DNA of 64,000 nucleotides. Origin: Planctomycetota bacterium. Its GTDB lineage: Bacteria > Planctomycetota > Phycisphaerae > Phycisphaerales > UBA5793. The notes under the pieces are model-generated. The model had not been told where the DNA came from. It saw nothing but the letters and a program-made list of their open reading frames with translations, and ran no database searches. Both the position numbers and the translations under genes were made by a program. The stretch lies in contig JABFGK010000002.1 in NCBI GenBank assembly GCA_013112555.1, forward strand, positions 868,001-932,000, written 5' to 3'. This document shows positions 54,476 to 63,208 of this stretch, in pieces. Numbering within the stretch: position 1 is the stretch's first letter; the number at the start of each line of letters is the position of its first letter.

Positions 54476-55978
54476 TCGCCCCTGAATAATTCGATTTGAT
54501 CGGTGAATCCAGGTTGAAAGTGGCTTCGGGATGTGGCATACTTTGCAGGATATTGTAGGGATACGTTCCGAAACCTTGCAAATTCGGAGTCACGGATGAA
54601 GCCCCAAGCCCAGCCTGATGATGAGCTGTTCCTGTTCCAATCTCATTTCGATCAACTGCTCAATCCGACCCATCCGCTGATCAAGTTATCGAAGCAGGTC
54701 GACTGGGATCACTTCGATCAATCGTTCGGCGAGTTCTTCTGTGAGTCGGTGGGTGCCCCGGCCAAGGCCACGCGTTTGATGGTCGGCCTGATCTACCTCA
54801 AACACGCGTTCAACGAATCGGACGAGTCGGTCGTCGAGCGGCTGGGTGGAGAACCCGTACTGGCAGTATTTCTGCGGATACACGCACTTGCAGCACGAGT
54901 GTCCGATTCATCCCACGACGATGACCAAATGGCGAAATCGTGTGGGTGAAGCGAAACTTAATGAGTTGTTGAAACAGACCATCGAGGTGGCGGTGAAACA
55001 CCATCGATTGAGCGAACGTGAGTTGACCCATGTGAACGTGGACACGACGGTGCAGGAAAAGAACATCACGCACCCGACCGACTCGAAGCTGTTGTACCGG
55101 TCGATTGTGAAGCTGGTTCGGGCCGCCAAGGGACGCGATATCGTGCTGCGCCAGTCGTATGTTCGAGTGGGCAAACGGGCTGCGGTAAAGGCCGGTCGAT
55201 ACGCGCACGCGAAGCAGTTCAAGCGAATGCGTCGGTCGTTGCGTCAACTCCGGACGTACGTGGGGCGTTTGGTCCGTGACATCGAACGCAAAGCACCGCC
55301 ATCGAGCCGAGATGAAGAGTTGTCGATGTTGCTGGGACGGTGTCAACGGTTGATCGATCAACGACCGAGCGACTCGAACAAGTTATATTCGCTGCACGAG
55401 CCGGAGGTGTGCTGCATCAGCAAGGGCAAGCGCACAGGCGCTATGAGTTTGGTCAGAAGGTGGCCTTGGCGACGACGAATCGAGGGAACTGGTTCGTGGC
55501 GGCCATGTTGTGCGAAGGGAACCCGTACGATGGTCATACGCTGAATGCGACCTTATGTCGTGTCGAATCAAACACTGGCGTTGCGCTGACTGATGCGTAT
55601 GTTGACAAGGGATATCGGGGTCACGATTACGAAGGCGAGGCGGCGGTACACATTGCCGGCCGTGGAAGCAAGCGGGCGACGCGAGTTCAACGGAAGCGTC
55701 GCAAGCGACGCAGTGCGATCGAACCGAAGATTGGGCACGCGAAATCGGAGAGTCGTCTGGGACGTTGCTACCTCAAGGGCCTGGCCGGGGATGCAATCAA
55801 CGTGGTGCTGGCGGCGGCGGGAGCGAACTTCCGCAAGCTGCTTCGGCTCTTGCGATGCGCACGTGGCGTCGAACAGACGTTCCAGCTCAACTTCGCCTGG
55901 CTCTGGCACCTATTGCGTTGGCCAAACCATCACCCGCGGTTCAAAATCGCCTGATCGGCGGTGTTTTTCAGGGTCGAC
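54476..55978. mobile_element. Insertion sequence, 1503 bp, IS5-type, inserted in the prepilin gene
   Basis: Flanked by a 7-bp direct repeat CAATGAG (54469-54475 and 55979-55985). Imperfect terminal inverted repeats: left TCGCCCCTGAATAATTCG (from 54476), right end read inward GTCGACCCTGAAAAACACCG (from 55978); both later contain GATC. It carries one transposase gene on the plus strand, which has two frame breaks. Removing the element and one direct repeat restores the host frame perfectly, so the boundaries are firm. The family is inferred from the transposase; a 7-bp duplication is not the most common for IS5. Confidence 0.93.
54596..55954 (+). pseudogene. IS5-type DDE transposase with two frame breaks
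   Basis: The start MKPQAQPDDELFLFQSHFDQ has GGAG upstream. The first frame runs to DESVVERLG; an extra C at about 54842 breaks it. The second frame continues ENPYWQYFCGYTHLQHECPI and NVDTTVQEKNITHPTDSKLL (catalytic Asp region) to CCISKGK, where one G is missing near 55430. The third frame goes on HRRYEFGQKVALATTNRGNW, DAYVDKGYRGHDYEGEA (second Asp region) and KIGHAKSESRLGRCYLKG (Glu region of the Y-R-E-K block). Corrected, it is about 452 residues. The stop lies in the right inverted repeat. The element is either dead or its sequence has two errors. Confidence 0.9.
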
Positions 55979-56051
55979 CAATGAGCGTAAAGCCCAATGA
56001 GACCCGGTTCGTGCGCACATGACGTGAGATTGATGTGGTGCCTGAGTGCAT
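55979..56051 (-). pseudogene. Prepilin-like protein, 5' part (start and signal up to GFTLI)
   Basis: The ATG at 56051 has AAGGAG seven bases upstream. It encodes MHSGTTSISRHVRTNRVSLG followed by FTLI, the basic leader and the start of the prepilin-peptidase site, then meets the insertion sequence. In the interrupted form translation runs on to GRP and stops. The continuation ELLVVIS is at 54475. Confidence 0.92.
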
Positions 56052-56114
56052 GAGGTCGCTCCTTGAAGGAGGGCTGAGTGGCTGGACTGAGATTTGCTGA
56101 AACCGCTGCCAGAT

Positions 56115-56165
56115 ATCAACAATCCGGCCATGTAGAAACATGTCAGGGGAGAAACCCTGACAGAG
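56115..56165. other. Hairpin in the leader of the prepilin gene
   Basis: GTCAGGG...CCCTGAC, a 7-bp stem with a 6-base loop GAGAAA (about 56143-56162 read on the plus strand), some 95 bases upstream of the prepilin start. On the minus strand it is followed by only scattered T. It might be regulatory or the end of an upstream transcript. Confidence 0.3.
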
Positions 56166-56300
56166 TCGTATCAATAGGATCGTGAATTCCGGCCCAAAGT
56201 CAAGGGGGATACCGGTAAAGCACAGAAGGATATGTCGGCGATCAGTCGCGAGGCCGGCAAGAAATCGCTGTGTTGTTTTGGATTATTTGGGTGTTCTGCC

Positions 56301-56545
56301 CACAAGCCGGACAAGCCGCGCCCCGCGGATTGTCCGGGTCTCTTCCCCCCCTCTCCTCGCGGGAGAGGGGCTGGGGGTGAGGGCCTTGCCCCCCATTCCG
56401 TCATCCCGGCGCAGGCCGGGATCCAGGGAAACGAATATGATCCTAACGGTTTCCCTGCCGGATCTTCCGCTCACAACAGCGTTGATCCGGCCTACACCTT
56501 TGCCGCCACCACCGGTGGCGGCTTTGTGAACGCCCCCGGATCGCC
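56301..56545. repeat. Mosaic palindromic repeat cassette
   Basis: Order: nested hairpin CCGGACAA/TTGTCCGG (about 56308-56335), CCCCTCTCC...GGAGAGGGGCTGGGGGTGAG module (about 56346-56384), ATCCCGGCGCAGGCCGGGAT (about 56403-56422), the long GCCGGATC/GATCCGGC module (about 56419-56500), and CCGCCACCACCGGTGGCGG plus CTTT (56503-56525). It lies upstream of the prepilin gene and just after the stop of the HEAT lipoprotein gene (both minus). The region 55986-56300 otherwise holds only the prepilin start and leader. Confidence 0.92.
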
Positions 56546-56552
56546 GGACGCA

Positions 56553-57761
56553 CTACGGTGATGCCGGAAGGTGATTCAGAAGCCCGGCGGCTGCGGGAAT
56601 CCGCACCAGATCGTCGCCATCAGTGCGGTACAGACCGACCAGATACGGCAAGACCACCTCCGAGGATTCGATCAATCCCAGAACATACGTCGCCTGTGAC
56701 CGGACGCCACGCACCCACACGTTTGCTTCGTCGGCCTGGAACTCCGGCCCCAGATACTCTGCGATCATCTCCGGGTCCGGCGGCTGACCGAGCTGTGCCA
56801 ACGACCCCATCGCAGCCAGCCGAATCTCAGCCGAATACCGGTATTCCTTCCACATGGCCACGATCTTTACCAGGTCCGGGATGGAACTGCGGTCACCGAC
56901 TCGCCCGAGGATGGCCGCCGCAAACGCAGCAATCTCACCGTCGGCCGGGTCACGCGTATACAACGGGGCCCGTAAACGCGACAGGCTGTTATGGTCCCCC
57001 AGTTTGACGAGCGCTTCAGCCACCTGCAGTTGATAAATCCGAATGTCGGCCACCGTGGACTTCGGAACGTCATAGGTCAGCGCATCGCGCAACAGAGTAA
57101 TGGCCGTCGGATCCCCAAGTTCCCCCAGGATATAGGCTGCATTGGCCCGAACCCGCGCATCCGGGCTCGACCGCAGCGCATCAGCCAGCGGCGTGAGATC
57201 AACGCGATACCCGTTCCGCTTCATCGCATACAGCGACGCCAGCCGCACCGATGGATCAACATCGCGCACCAGCGCATTGACCAGCGGCGCCGACGAGGCA
57301 TACAGCCGACGGCCGATCACCATGGCGCTGGCATATCGAACGGCCGGATTCTCATCACTCAGTCCCGTGCGCGCCACCTGTTCGCCGACCTCCGGCACAT
57401 CTGCCAGGGCTTCAATCGCATTCGCCCGATACCCGGGATAGGGGTCGGCTGTCATCTCCTGCAAATACTGCAGCGCCTCGGCACGGAGTGCCTCGACCGC
57501 CACCGGGTCAGCAAGGATGGCGATGCTTGCCGAATCCGGCACAAACGCTCGGCCGGTCATGCCGCTTCCCGACTTCGCCGACGGCCCACCACCGCTGCCG
57601 CCGCCGCCACCACCACGCCCGCCCGCACAGCCCGACAGGCTGACGGCAAGACCGATCGAGCAGGCAATGATCGCTGCCGGCCGGGACAACCGCGTGGCAT
57701 ATCGATGGATATGCACCAGCCGAGTAGTCCTCACGTGCGAAAACCGATGGTGTCTGTGCAT
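56553..57761 (-). CDS. HEAT-repeat lipoprotein
   Basis: 402 residues from MHRHHRFSHVRTTRLVHIHR. The signal ends in lipobox AVSLSGC, followed by a Gly-rich linker (GGRGGGGGGSGGGPSAKSGS). HEAT/PBS-type repeats fill about residues 85-400 (YPGYRANAIEALADVPEVG, NPAVRYASAMVIGRRLYASS, DPSVRLASLYAMKRNGYRVD, DARVRANAAYILGELGDPTA). It is predicted to be a membrane-anchored scaffold. Its start is only 7 bases after the lnt stop, so it is in one operon with the enzyme that would complete its own lipidation. Confidence 0.88.
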   Translation of the reverse strand: MHRHHRFSHVRTTRLVHIHRYATRLSRPAAIIACSIGLAVSLSGCAGGRGGGGGGSGGGPSAKSGSGMTGRAFVPDSASIAILADPVAVEALRAEALQYLQEMTADPYPGYRANAIEALADVPEVGEQVARTGLSDENPAVRYASAMVIGRRLYASSAPLVNALVRDVDPSVRLASLYAMKRNGYRVDLTPLADALRSSPDARVRANAAYILGELGDPTAITLLRDALTYDVPKSTVADIRIYQLQVAEALVKLGDHNSLSRLRAPLYTRDPADGEIAAFAAAILGRVGDRSSIPDLVKIVAMWKEYRYSAEIRLAAMGSLAQLGQPPDPEMIAEYLGPEFQADEANVWVRGVRSQATYVLGLIESSEVVLPYLVGLYRTDGDDLVRIPAAAGLLNHLPASP

Positions 57762-57768
57762 CTGTGCA

Positions 57769-59673
57769 TTACCTTCCAAGCACGAACTTCCCGGCGGTCC
57801 AGACGACAATCGTCAGCAAACACAGCCAGGCAAACAGGTCACCGACGCGAGCGTACAACGGGGCTGTACCTGCCTCGATATCAGGCAGTGCCACCTCGGC
57901 AAACAGAACCCCCTCCGCATTCCAATCCGCCCGCCCGGTCGGCACCGTCGGCCCGGCCTCAATCAGCCGTCCGGCGGCATCGATCGCAGCACTGACACCC
58001 GTGTTCGCTGCTCGAATCATCGGGGTCCGATTCTCAATACACCGAAATCGACCCATCTGCAAATGCTGCTCACGGCCGCCGGCATGATTCCCGAACCAGC
58101 CGTCATTCGTCATATTGATCAACACATCGGCCGCACGGGTCATCCGGTCGGAATCTTTCTGATCATCCTCGCCGGTGCCACGCGACCAGACGAGCCGCCG
58201 ACATAAACGGGGCACGGTGGATTCATAGCAGATCGGGGTCGCCACGCGCACCGTGCCGGCACTCGCCGTCGGCACCTGATGACGCACCGCAGCCGTCCCG
58301 ATACCCATACTCACGTTGAATGAGCTGGCCGAACCGATCTTCCCGACAAGCGTCTGCAGCTTCGGCCAACGGTACAGAATCGGAATCCGCTCGCCGATCG
58401 GCGTCGGGACGAGTTTGTCGTATCGCGCCGTGGCCTGGGTCCCATCCGGCAGATACAGGTAGCTCGAGTTGTACTGCGTGTCCCACTTCGGGTCGATGCG
58501 GATGACCGGGCCGAGTTCCGGGTCCTGAGATGATTCTGCTGAGATCGCCAGACCGTCGACCGCCGAGGCACCGACCAGCAGGGGGACCCCTAAGTTGTCA
58601 CGAGCCACCTCCTCCAGCCGCCGATTGAAATAAAGCCCACTGTACCCGGCCTGCCCGGTGACCAGCAGCCGCTCCGATTCTTCAAACTGAGCGACTGTTG
58701 TCAGACTCTCCTGGTTCAACCCCAGCCCGGGCACCATCGTTTCCGGCCAGACCACCAGGTCCGGCTGCCGACCGTCACTCGGCCGCTTGCCTGCCCACGC
58801 CTGAGTGATACTGACGAAGTGGTCAAAATCATCCTTCTGCTGAGGAAGCGTCCACCGCATCTTGTTGTTCTGAGGAAGATTCGTCTGCACCGCTGCGATG
58901 AAGATCGTTCGGGCCGATTCCGGAAACGATGTCTGAAGCGGTCGGCTGCGCATGTGCATCAGGCCATACCCGACCCAGATCACGAGTACAAAACCGAACA
59001 GCCCGAAGGACGCCTTGGCAACGCCGGACGTTCGCCCTCGCCGTGCCAGCGGGAGCGTGACCAGATCAGCCGGCAGTGCGGCACAGGCACAGGCAAAAAA
59101 CGACACGCCGTATGCCCCGAACAGGTCGGCAATCTGACACAGTGTGGGGGCATTGATCAGCGGGTGCCCGACGAAGTACCACGGGTACCCGCCGAGAAAC
59201 AGCCGCCCGCGAAAAAACTCGATCGTGACGCAGATGAGCGGCGCCAGTAGAACCGCCGGGACCGCCTTATGGCTCGCATAGGCCCCTGCAGCATGTCCCC
59301 GCATCACACCGGCATCCGCATGGGCACGACGCCGTGATAACTCGCGCTTCGCCTGCGGTGCCAATCGGGCCAGCAGGACGACAAACAGAGCCGGCCAGAA
59401 CCCCTGGTACAGTGCCATCAGTGGGTAGCCGAAGATCGCAACGCCTGCCATCCAGTTCTGAATCACCATCCACCCGAGCGCGGATGTCAGCCACACCACC
59501 AGGAACGGGCGCATCAATGTCCGGGCCCGAAGTGCCAACAGTATCAGTGGTGTGTATGCGACAAATGACAGATACCACCAGTCATATGGGGGAAAGGCGA
59601 GCACCGTCATGGCAGCGTGAAGCCCGCCGGCGACAAGACAGGAGGCCCAGGTTGTCTGTTCTTTCCGCTTCAC
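57769..59673 (-). CDS. lnt: Apolipoprotein N-acyltransferase
   Basis: Adds the third acyl chain to the N-terminal Cys of lipoproteins in the inner membrane. Several membrane segments (LTSALGWMVIQNWM, LYQGFWPALFVVLLARLA, LFGFVLVIWVGYGLM) precede the nitrilase domain. Catalytic triad: Glu in DLVVWPETMVPG, Lys in TARYDKLVPTPIGERIP, Cys in VATPICYESTVPRL. INMTNDGWFGNHAGGREQHL and RFRCIENRTPMIRAANTG are the signature Lnt loops. The start is uncertain: I use the GTG at 59673 (VKRKEQTTWASC), directly before the first membrane segment; the frame is open to 59820 with ATGs at 59820 and 59748. It is followed by a HEAT lipoprotein gene. Confidence 0.93.
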   Translation of the reverse strand: MKRKEQTTWASCLVAGGLHAAMTVLAFPPYDWWYLSFVAYTPLILLALRARTLMRPFLVVWLTSALGWMVIQNWMAGVAIFGYPLMALYQGFWPALFVVLLARLAPQAKRELSRRRAHADAGVMRGHAAGAYASHKAVPAVLLAPLICVTIEFFRGRLFLGGYPWYFVGHPLINAPTLCQIADLFGAYGVSFFACACAALPADLVTLPLARRGRTSGVAKASFGLFGFVLVIWVGYGLMHMRSRPLQTSFPESARTIFIAAVQTNLPQNNKMRWTLPQQKDDFDHFVSITQAWAGKRPSDGRQPDLVVWPETMVPGLGLNQESLTTVAQFEESERLLVTGQAGYSGLYFNRRLEEVARDNLGVPLLVGASAVDGLAISAESSQDPELGPVIRIDPKWDTQYNSSYLYLPDGTQATARYDKLVPTPIGERIPILYRWPKLQTLVGKIGSASSFNVSMGIGTAAVRHQVPTASAGTVRVATPICYESTVPRLCRRLVWSRGTGEDDQKDSDRMTRAADVLINMTNDGWFGNHAGGREQHLQMGRFRCIENRTPMIRAANTGVSAAIDAAGRLIEAGPTVPTGRADWNAEGVLFAEVALPDIEAGTAPLYARVGDLFAWLCLLTIVVWTAGKFVLGR

Positions 59674-59887
59674 AATGCGTGTGTGCCTGCCTGCTTGCCG
59701 GCTTGCTTGGCTGCCGGGACTCACGAGAGGGCCATGTGGCGGGCGCATGTGTAGGAGGAGAAGGAGGCGGCGGTGGCGGCGCACTGAGCAACGCCATATC
59801 GCCACCGAATCCATCAACACCCGCAGATACCTGCGTTATCGTAGCAATAAAAGGGGGGCGGTGCCGTGTTCCCCGGTGCCCCCCTCC

Positions 59888-60003
59888 CCCTCGGATCGCC
59901 AATCTCCCGATTGGCACTCTTTGTTCTAGCACCGCCACTACCGGTGGCGGCTTTGTGAGCCCTCGGCTCTGCCGGGGGGGAAATGATGATGCGAAGCATC
60001 ATG
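59888..60003. repeat. Palindromic repeat cassette
   Basis: GCCAATCTCCCGATTGGC (about 59898-59915), CCGCCACTACCGGTGGCGG plus CTTT (59932-59953), and the double hairpin in a variant form (CTCGGCTCTGCCGGGGG, then ATGATGCGAAGCATCAT, about 59955-60003). It lies between two minus-strand genes. Confidence 0.88.
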
Positions 60004-60075
60004 CCATGTGCCCACCGGATGCCGCGGAGTGCCCGGACGCGCGCAGCGACGGTGGCCCATGAACATGCATCCTCA

Positions 60076-61590
60076 TCAGTTCGCCTTTACTTTGATCACT
60101 CGAATCTCAAGTTGACCCAGCAGCGGGATCATCGAACTGAAATCCGTCATCATCCCGCCATCTTCAAGCGCCGACGTGTACACCGTGACATGCGTCGCAT
60201 CAAAACGCATCGGCAACGTCGCGTCGTAATCGACCCACGCGCCGTCGATCAGTGCCTGGGCCCACATGTGATACCCAAACACATTCCGGCGACCCGCAAA
60301 TCGCTCGACATAGATCAGCCCGGTCGCCACGCGCGACGGGATCCCGGCCCCGCGCAACATCGCTGCCAGCAACACACCATGCTCGCTGCAATCGCCTGAT
60401 TGCGTCTTGGCCACCTCGGTCGCCGTCGCAAATCCCTGGTCAAGATTCTTGCTGCTCACATAGCGATGCACAAACGCGCGAATCGCCTCAGCCTTCTCAG
60501 CCGTAGGCGCCTCCTCTTTTCCCTTGAGCGCGCGGGTAACGATCTCGCCGATCGCTTCGTTCTTATAATCAAGATACGTCGTGCTCGCCAGATACGTCTC
60601 GTTCGTCAGATCTTCCTCAGGAGCCGGTGTATTCTCGTCAATACGAATGACAAGACGCAGGGTATCCTTACCAACACGCGTCACCGACTGGGCGCCGGTA
60701 TTCGGCAACTCCGGCATCTTCCCTTCCTTCACCGACAGTTCAGCAATCATGCGCGTCACAGCACGCGGATTCTGAATGGCGCGATCCGGCGAAACAAGCG
60801 TGTCGATCATCAACTCCGGAGCAGCAACCTTCTGTAGCGCCTGCTGTTTGCTGGTCAACTTCAGCGAGAACACGAGCGCCCCCATGCCGGTCGTGCCGCT
60901 CAGAACCGTCCCATCATTCGGATCAAGGAATTCCTTCGACACGACCGTCGGTGCCATGCTCGTTGTGCTCTCGCATTCGATTGCTGCATACTTCACGCCG
61001 TTCAGTTCAAGTTCAGCCTCGCGATCAATCACCTTGCGCGTGACGCTGAATGGAGCAGACCCCTGGCTTGCGTCGATCGTGCTCAACGTAATCACATCAG
61101 CGCCGGCCTTGATACGCTTGAGGGTGTATTCTGACGCTTCGTTCGGGGTCAGCCAGTTCCCGGTCGGCCGAGGCTCAGACATCTTCGTGTCCTCGCCATT
61201 CAACGTCACCGTGACATCAATCGTTTTCTCATTGAAGACCCAGTCGGTCTCCACCGGCATATCCGAATACTTCACGAGCGACCACATGGAAACCGGTTCG
61301 CCGCCCAGCGTCTCGACGAACTTGCTTGCCGTTTGAATACGGATCGTCACGCCGTCCCGCGCAATCTTCAATCGCATTTCGCTCAGCGTCGTGATCTGGC
61401 CGTCCGCCCTGACCGTCTTGGCGTGAGACCAGCCGGCCTGTTCGTCCTGAACTTCAACAGCATACCACTGCTCAGACAGAACCTGCTCTTGCGCGACTGC
61501 ATGCCGCGATGCCCCACTCGAGGCCACGGCCACCAGTAACAGGACAAAAAGGGTCACATACCGATGAGACTGATGATGTAGATTCTGCAT
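60076..61590 (-). CDS. Secreted transglutaminase-like protein
   Basis: 504 residues with a signal peptide (YVTLFVLLLVAVASSGASRH). The C-terminal transglutaminase-like fold has the triad Cys in AKTQSGDCSEHGVLLAAMLR, His in FGYHMWAQALIDG and Asp in AWVDYDATLP. The N-terminal part (about 40-330) is a beta-rich region of unknown role (LSEQWYAVEVQDEQAGWSHA). Members of this bacterial group are probably proteases or peptidoglycan-related amidases rather than cross-linkers. It lies upstream of nothing on its strand; the GNAT gene diverges. Confidence 0.88.
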   Translation of the reverse strand: MQNLHHQSHRYVTLFVLLLVAVASSGASRHAVAQEQVLSEQWYAVEVQDEQAGWSHAKTVRADGQITTLSEMRLKIARDGVTIRIQTASKFVETLGGEPVSMWSLVKYSDMPVETDWVFNEKTIDVTVTLNGEDTKMSEPRPTGNWLTPNEASEYTLKRIKAGADVITLSTIDASQGSAPFSVTRKVIDREAELELNGVKYAAIECESTTSMAPTVVSKEFLDPNDGTVLSGTTGMGALVFSLKLTSKQQALQKVAAPELMIDTLVSPDRAIQNPRAVTRMIAELSVKEGKMPELPNTGAQSVTRVGKDTLRLVIRIDENTPAPEEDLTNETYLASTTYLDYKNEAIGEIVTRALKGKEEAPTAEKAEAIRAFVHRYVSSKNLDQGFATATEVAKTQSGDCSEHGVLLAAMLRGAGIPSRVATGLIYVERFAGRRNVFGYHMWAQALIDGAWVDYDATLPMRFDATHVTVYTSALEDGGMMTDFSSMIPLLGQLEIRVIKVKAN

Positions 61591-61837
61591 CTGGAAGCGC
61601 TCCGCTGTGCGATTTCATGTCGCCGTGGGGGTGGGGTGGAAGCCGGCCATCTGTTGCGGCAAGGGTTGTGTGCCACCCATTGTACCGATGGCCGACCGGC
61701 AAGGTTCTGCCTGTGCACGGAGCATGAATCCGGCGCACCGGACTATGATGACCCTGCCGATCTCGCAACATCTACAGGACTGCGTGGCGTACCCGCCTAT
61801 TCCGCACCTTACCCGCACAGATTCACGGTTTGCAGTT

Positions 61838-62506
61838 ATGGGCAAGAAGTCACAGGCAAAAAAGCAAACAGAATCACCCAAACAGGCAGCCGAAGGGGTC
61901 GTGTGCGTTGAGCCCTTGACCCCGGAACGCTGGAGCGACCTCGAAACGCTCTTCGGCTCACGGGGGGCGTGCGGCGGGTGCTGGTGCATGTACTGGCGAC
62001 TGTCGCACTCGGATTTCGAAGCCGGCAAGGGCGACCCCAATCGCAAGGCAATGAAAAAACGGGTGCGCACGGGAGCCGTGCCCCCCGGCCTCCTCGGCTA
62101 CAACCGAGACGACGAACCTATCGCCTGGATTGCCATCGCACCCAGAGCCGAGTATCCACGCCTGGCCCGATCCCGCATCCTGGCACCCATCGACGATCGC
62201 GATGACGTCTGGTCGGTGACCTGCCTGTTTGTCGAACGCCGACATCGCAAACAGGGTGCTTCGGTGGCCATGATCAACGCTGCTGCCGACTTCGTGGCGG
62301 ACCAGGGCGGCATACTCGTCGAGGCTTACCCACACGAAACGACCGGCAAGACCGCTGCGCCGGCATTCATCTGGACCGGGACCGCTTCTGCCTATGCCCG
62401 TGCCGGATTCACAGAATGTGCCCGCCGATCACCAAAACGGCCGATTATGCGGCTCAGTATCTCAGCCGGCACCCGGAAAAAGCGATCCCTCACAAAAACC
62501 CGGTAG
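61838..62506 (+). CDS. GNAT-family acetyltransferase
   Basis: 222 residues from MGKKSQAKKQTESPKQAAEG; an earlier start is open but the upstream peptide is not family-like. CVEPLTPERWSDLETLFGS, CGGCWCMYWRLSHSDFEAGK and SVTCLFVERRHRKQGASVAM (acetyl-CoA loop) with YARAGFTECARRSPKRPIMR match a GNAT subgroup with a Cys-rich CGGCWCMYWR motif. Substrate unknown. coaE begins 13 bases downstream, so they are probably co-transcribed. Confidence 0.87.
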   Translation: MGKKSQAKKQTESPKQAAEGVVCVEPLTPERWSDLETLFGSRGACGGCWCMYWRLSHSDFEAGKGDPNRKAMKKRVRTGAVPPGLLGYNRDDEPIAWIAIAPRAEYPRLARSRILAPIDDRDDVWSVTCLFVERRHRKQGASVAMINAAADFVADQGGILVEAYPHETTGKTAAPAFIWTGTASAYARAGFTECARRSPKRPIMRLSISAGTRKKRSLTKTR

Positions 62507-62518
62507 GAGCGCTTCGGC

Positions 62519-63208
62519 ATGTCTGATGGCACGCCACAATCCACACATCCGATCCACGACGAGGCCAACGGCATCCCGATCATCGGCCTTTGCGGCGGCA
62601 TCGGGTCGGGCAAAAGCGAGGTCGCGCGCGTCCTGGAGCAACTCGGGTGTGTCGTGACTTATTCAGATCGCGATGTGCAACGAGCCCTCGACACCGAAGA
62701 AGTGCGGGACACGCTACGAGCCTGGTGGGGTGATCGAGCACTCGACCCACAGGGCCACGTGAACCGCCCGGCCGTTGCTGAAATCGTGTTTGCCGATGAA
62801 GCGGCCCGCCGAAAGTTGGAACAACTTCTGCATCCGATCGCCGATGCCATGCGAAAGGAACAATGGCAGCAGGCCCGCCGTACCTGTGGTGATTCGGGTA
62901 TCCCGGCCTTTGTCATTGATGCCCCTCTCCTCTTCGAAGCCGGTTTGAACCACGCCTGTGATGTGGTCCTGTTTGTCGACGTGTCCCGCACGATCCGCCT
63001 GGAGCGGCTGAAACGGGACCGAGGATGGGCCCCGGAACAACTGGAATTGCGAGAAAAATCGCAGTGGCCTCTTGATAAGAAGCGAAACAGGTCCGATCAT
63101 GTCATACAGAACAACGCCGATGTCACGGCTCTGAGACACGACGTCGAAGCCTTGTTCCAACAGATTCTCCACGATTACCAGCATCAATCACGGCCTGATT
63201 CGCAGTAA
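62519..63208 (+). CDS. coaE: Dephospho-CoA kinase
   Basis: 229 residues. P-loop IIGLCGGIGSGKSEVARVL (about 21-39), the DYSR-like SDRDVQRAL block, the lid LDPQGHVNRPAVAEIVFADE and VIDAPLLFEAGLNHACDVVL are the CoaE hallmarks. It phosphorylates dephospho-CoA as the last step of CoA synthesis in the cytoplasm. It follows the GNAT gene by 13 bases, and a probable rho gene starts 566 bases later, an order seen in other planctomycetes. Confidence 0.96.
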   Translation: MSDGTPQSTHPIHDEANGIPIIGLCGGIGSGKSEVARVLEQLGCVVTYSDRDVQRALDTEEVRDTLRAWWGDRALDPQGHVNRPAVAEIVFADEAARRKLEQLLHPIADAMRKEQWQQARRTCGDSGIPAFVIDAPLLFEAGLNHACDVVLFVDVSRTIRLERLKRDRGWAPEQLELREKSQWPLDKKRNRSDHVIQNNADVTALRHDVEALFQQILHDYQHQSRPDSQ

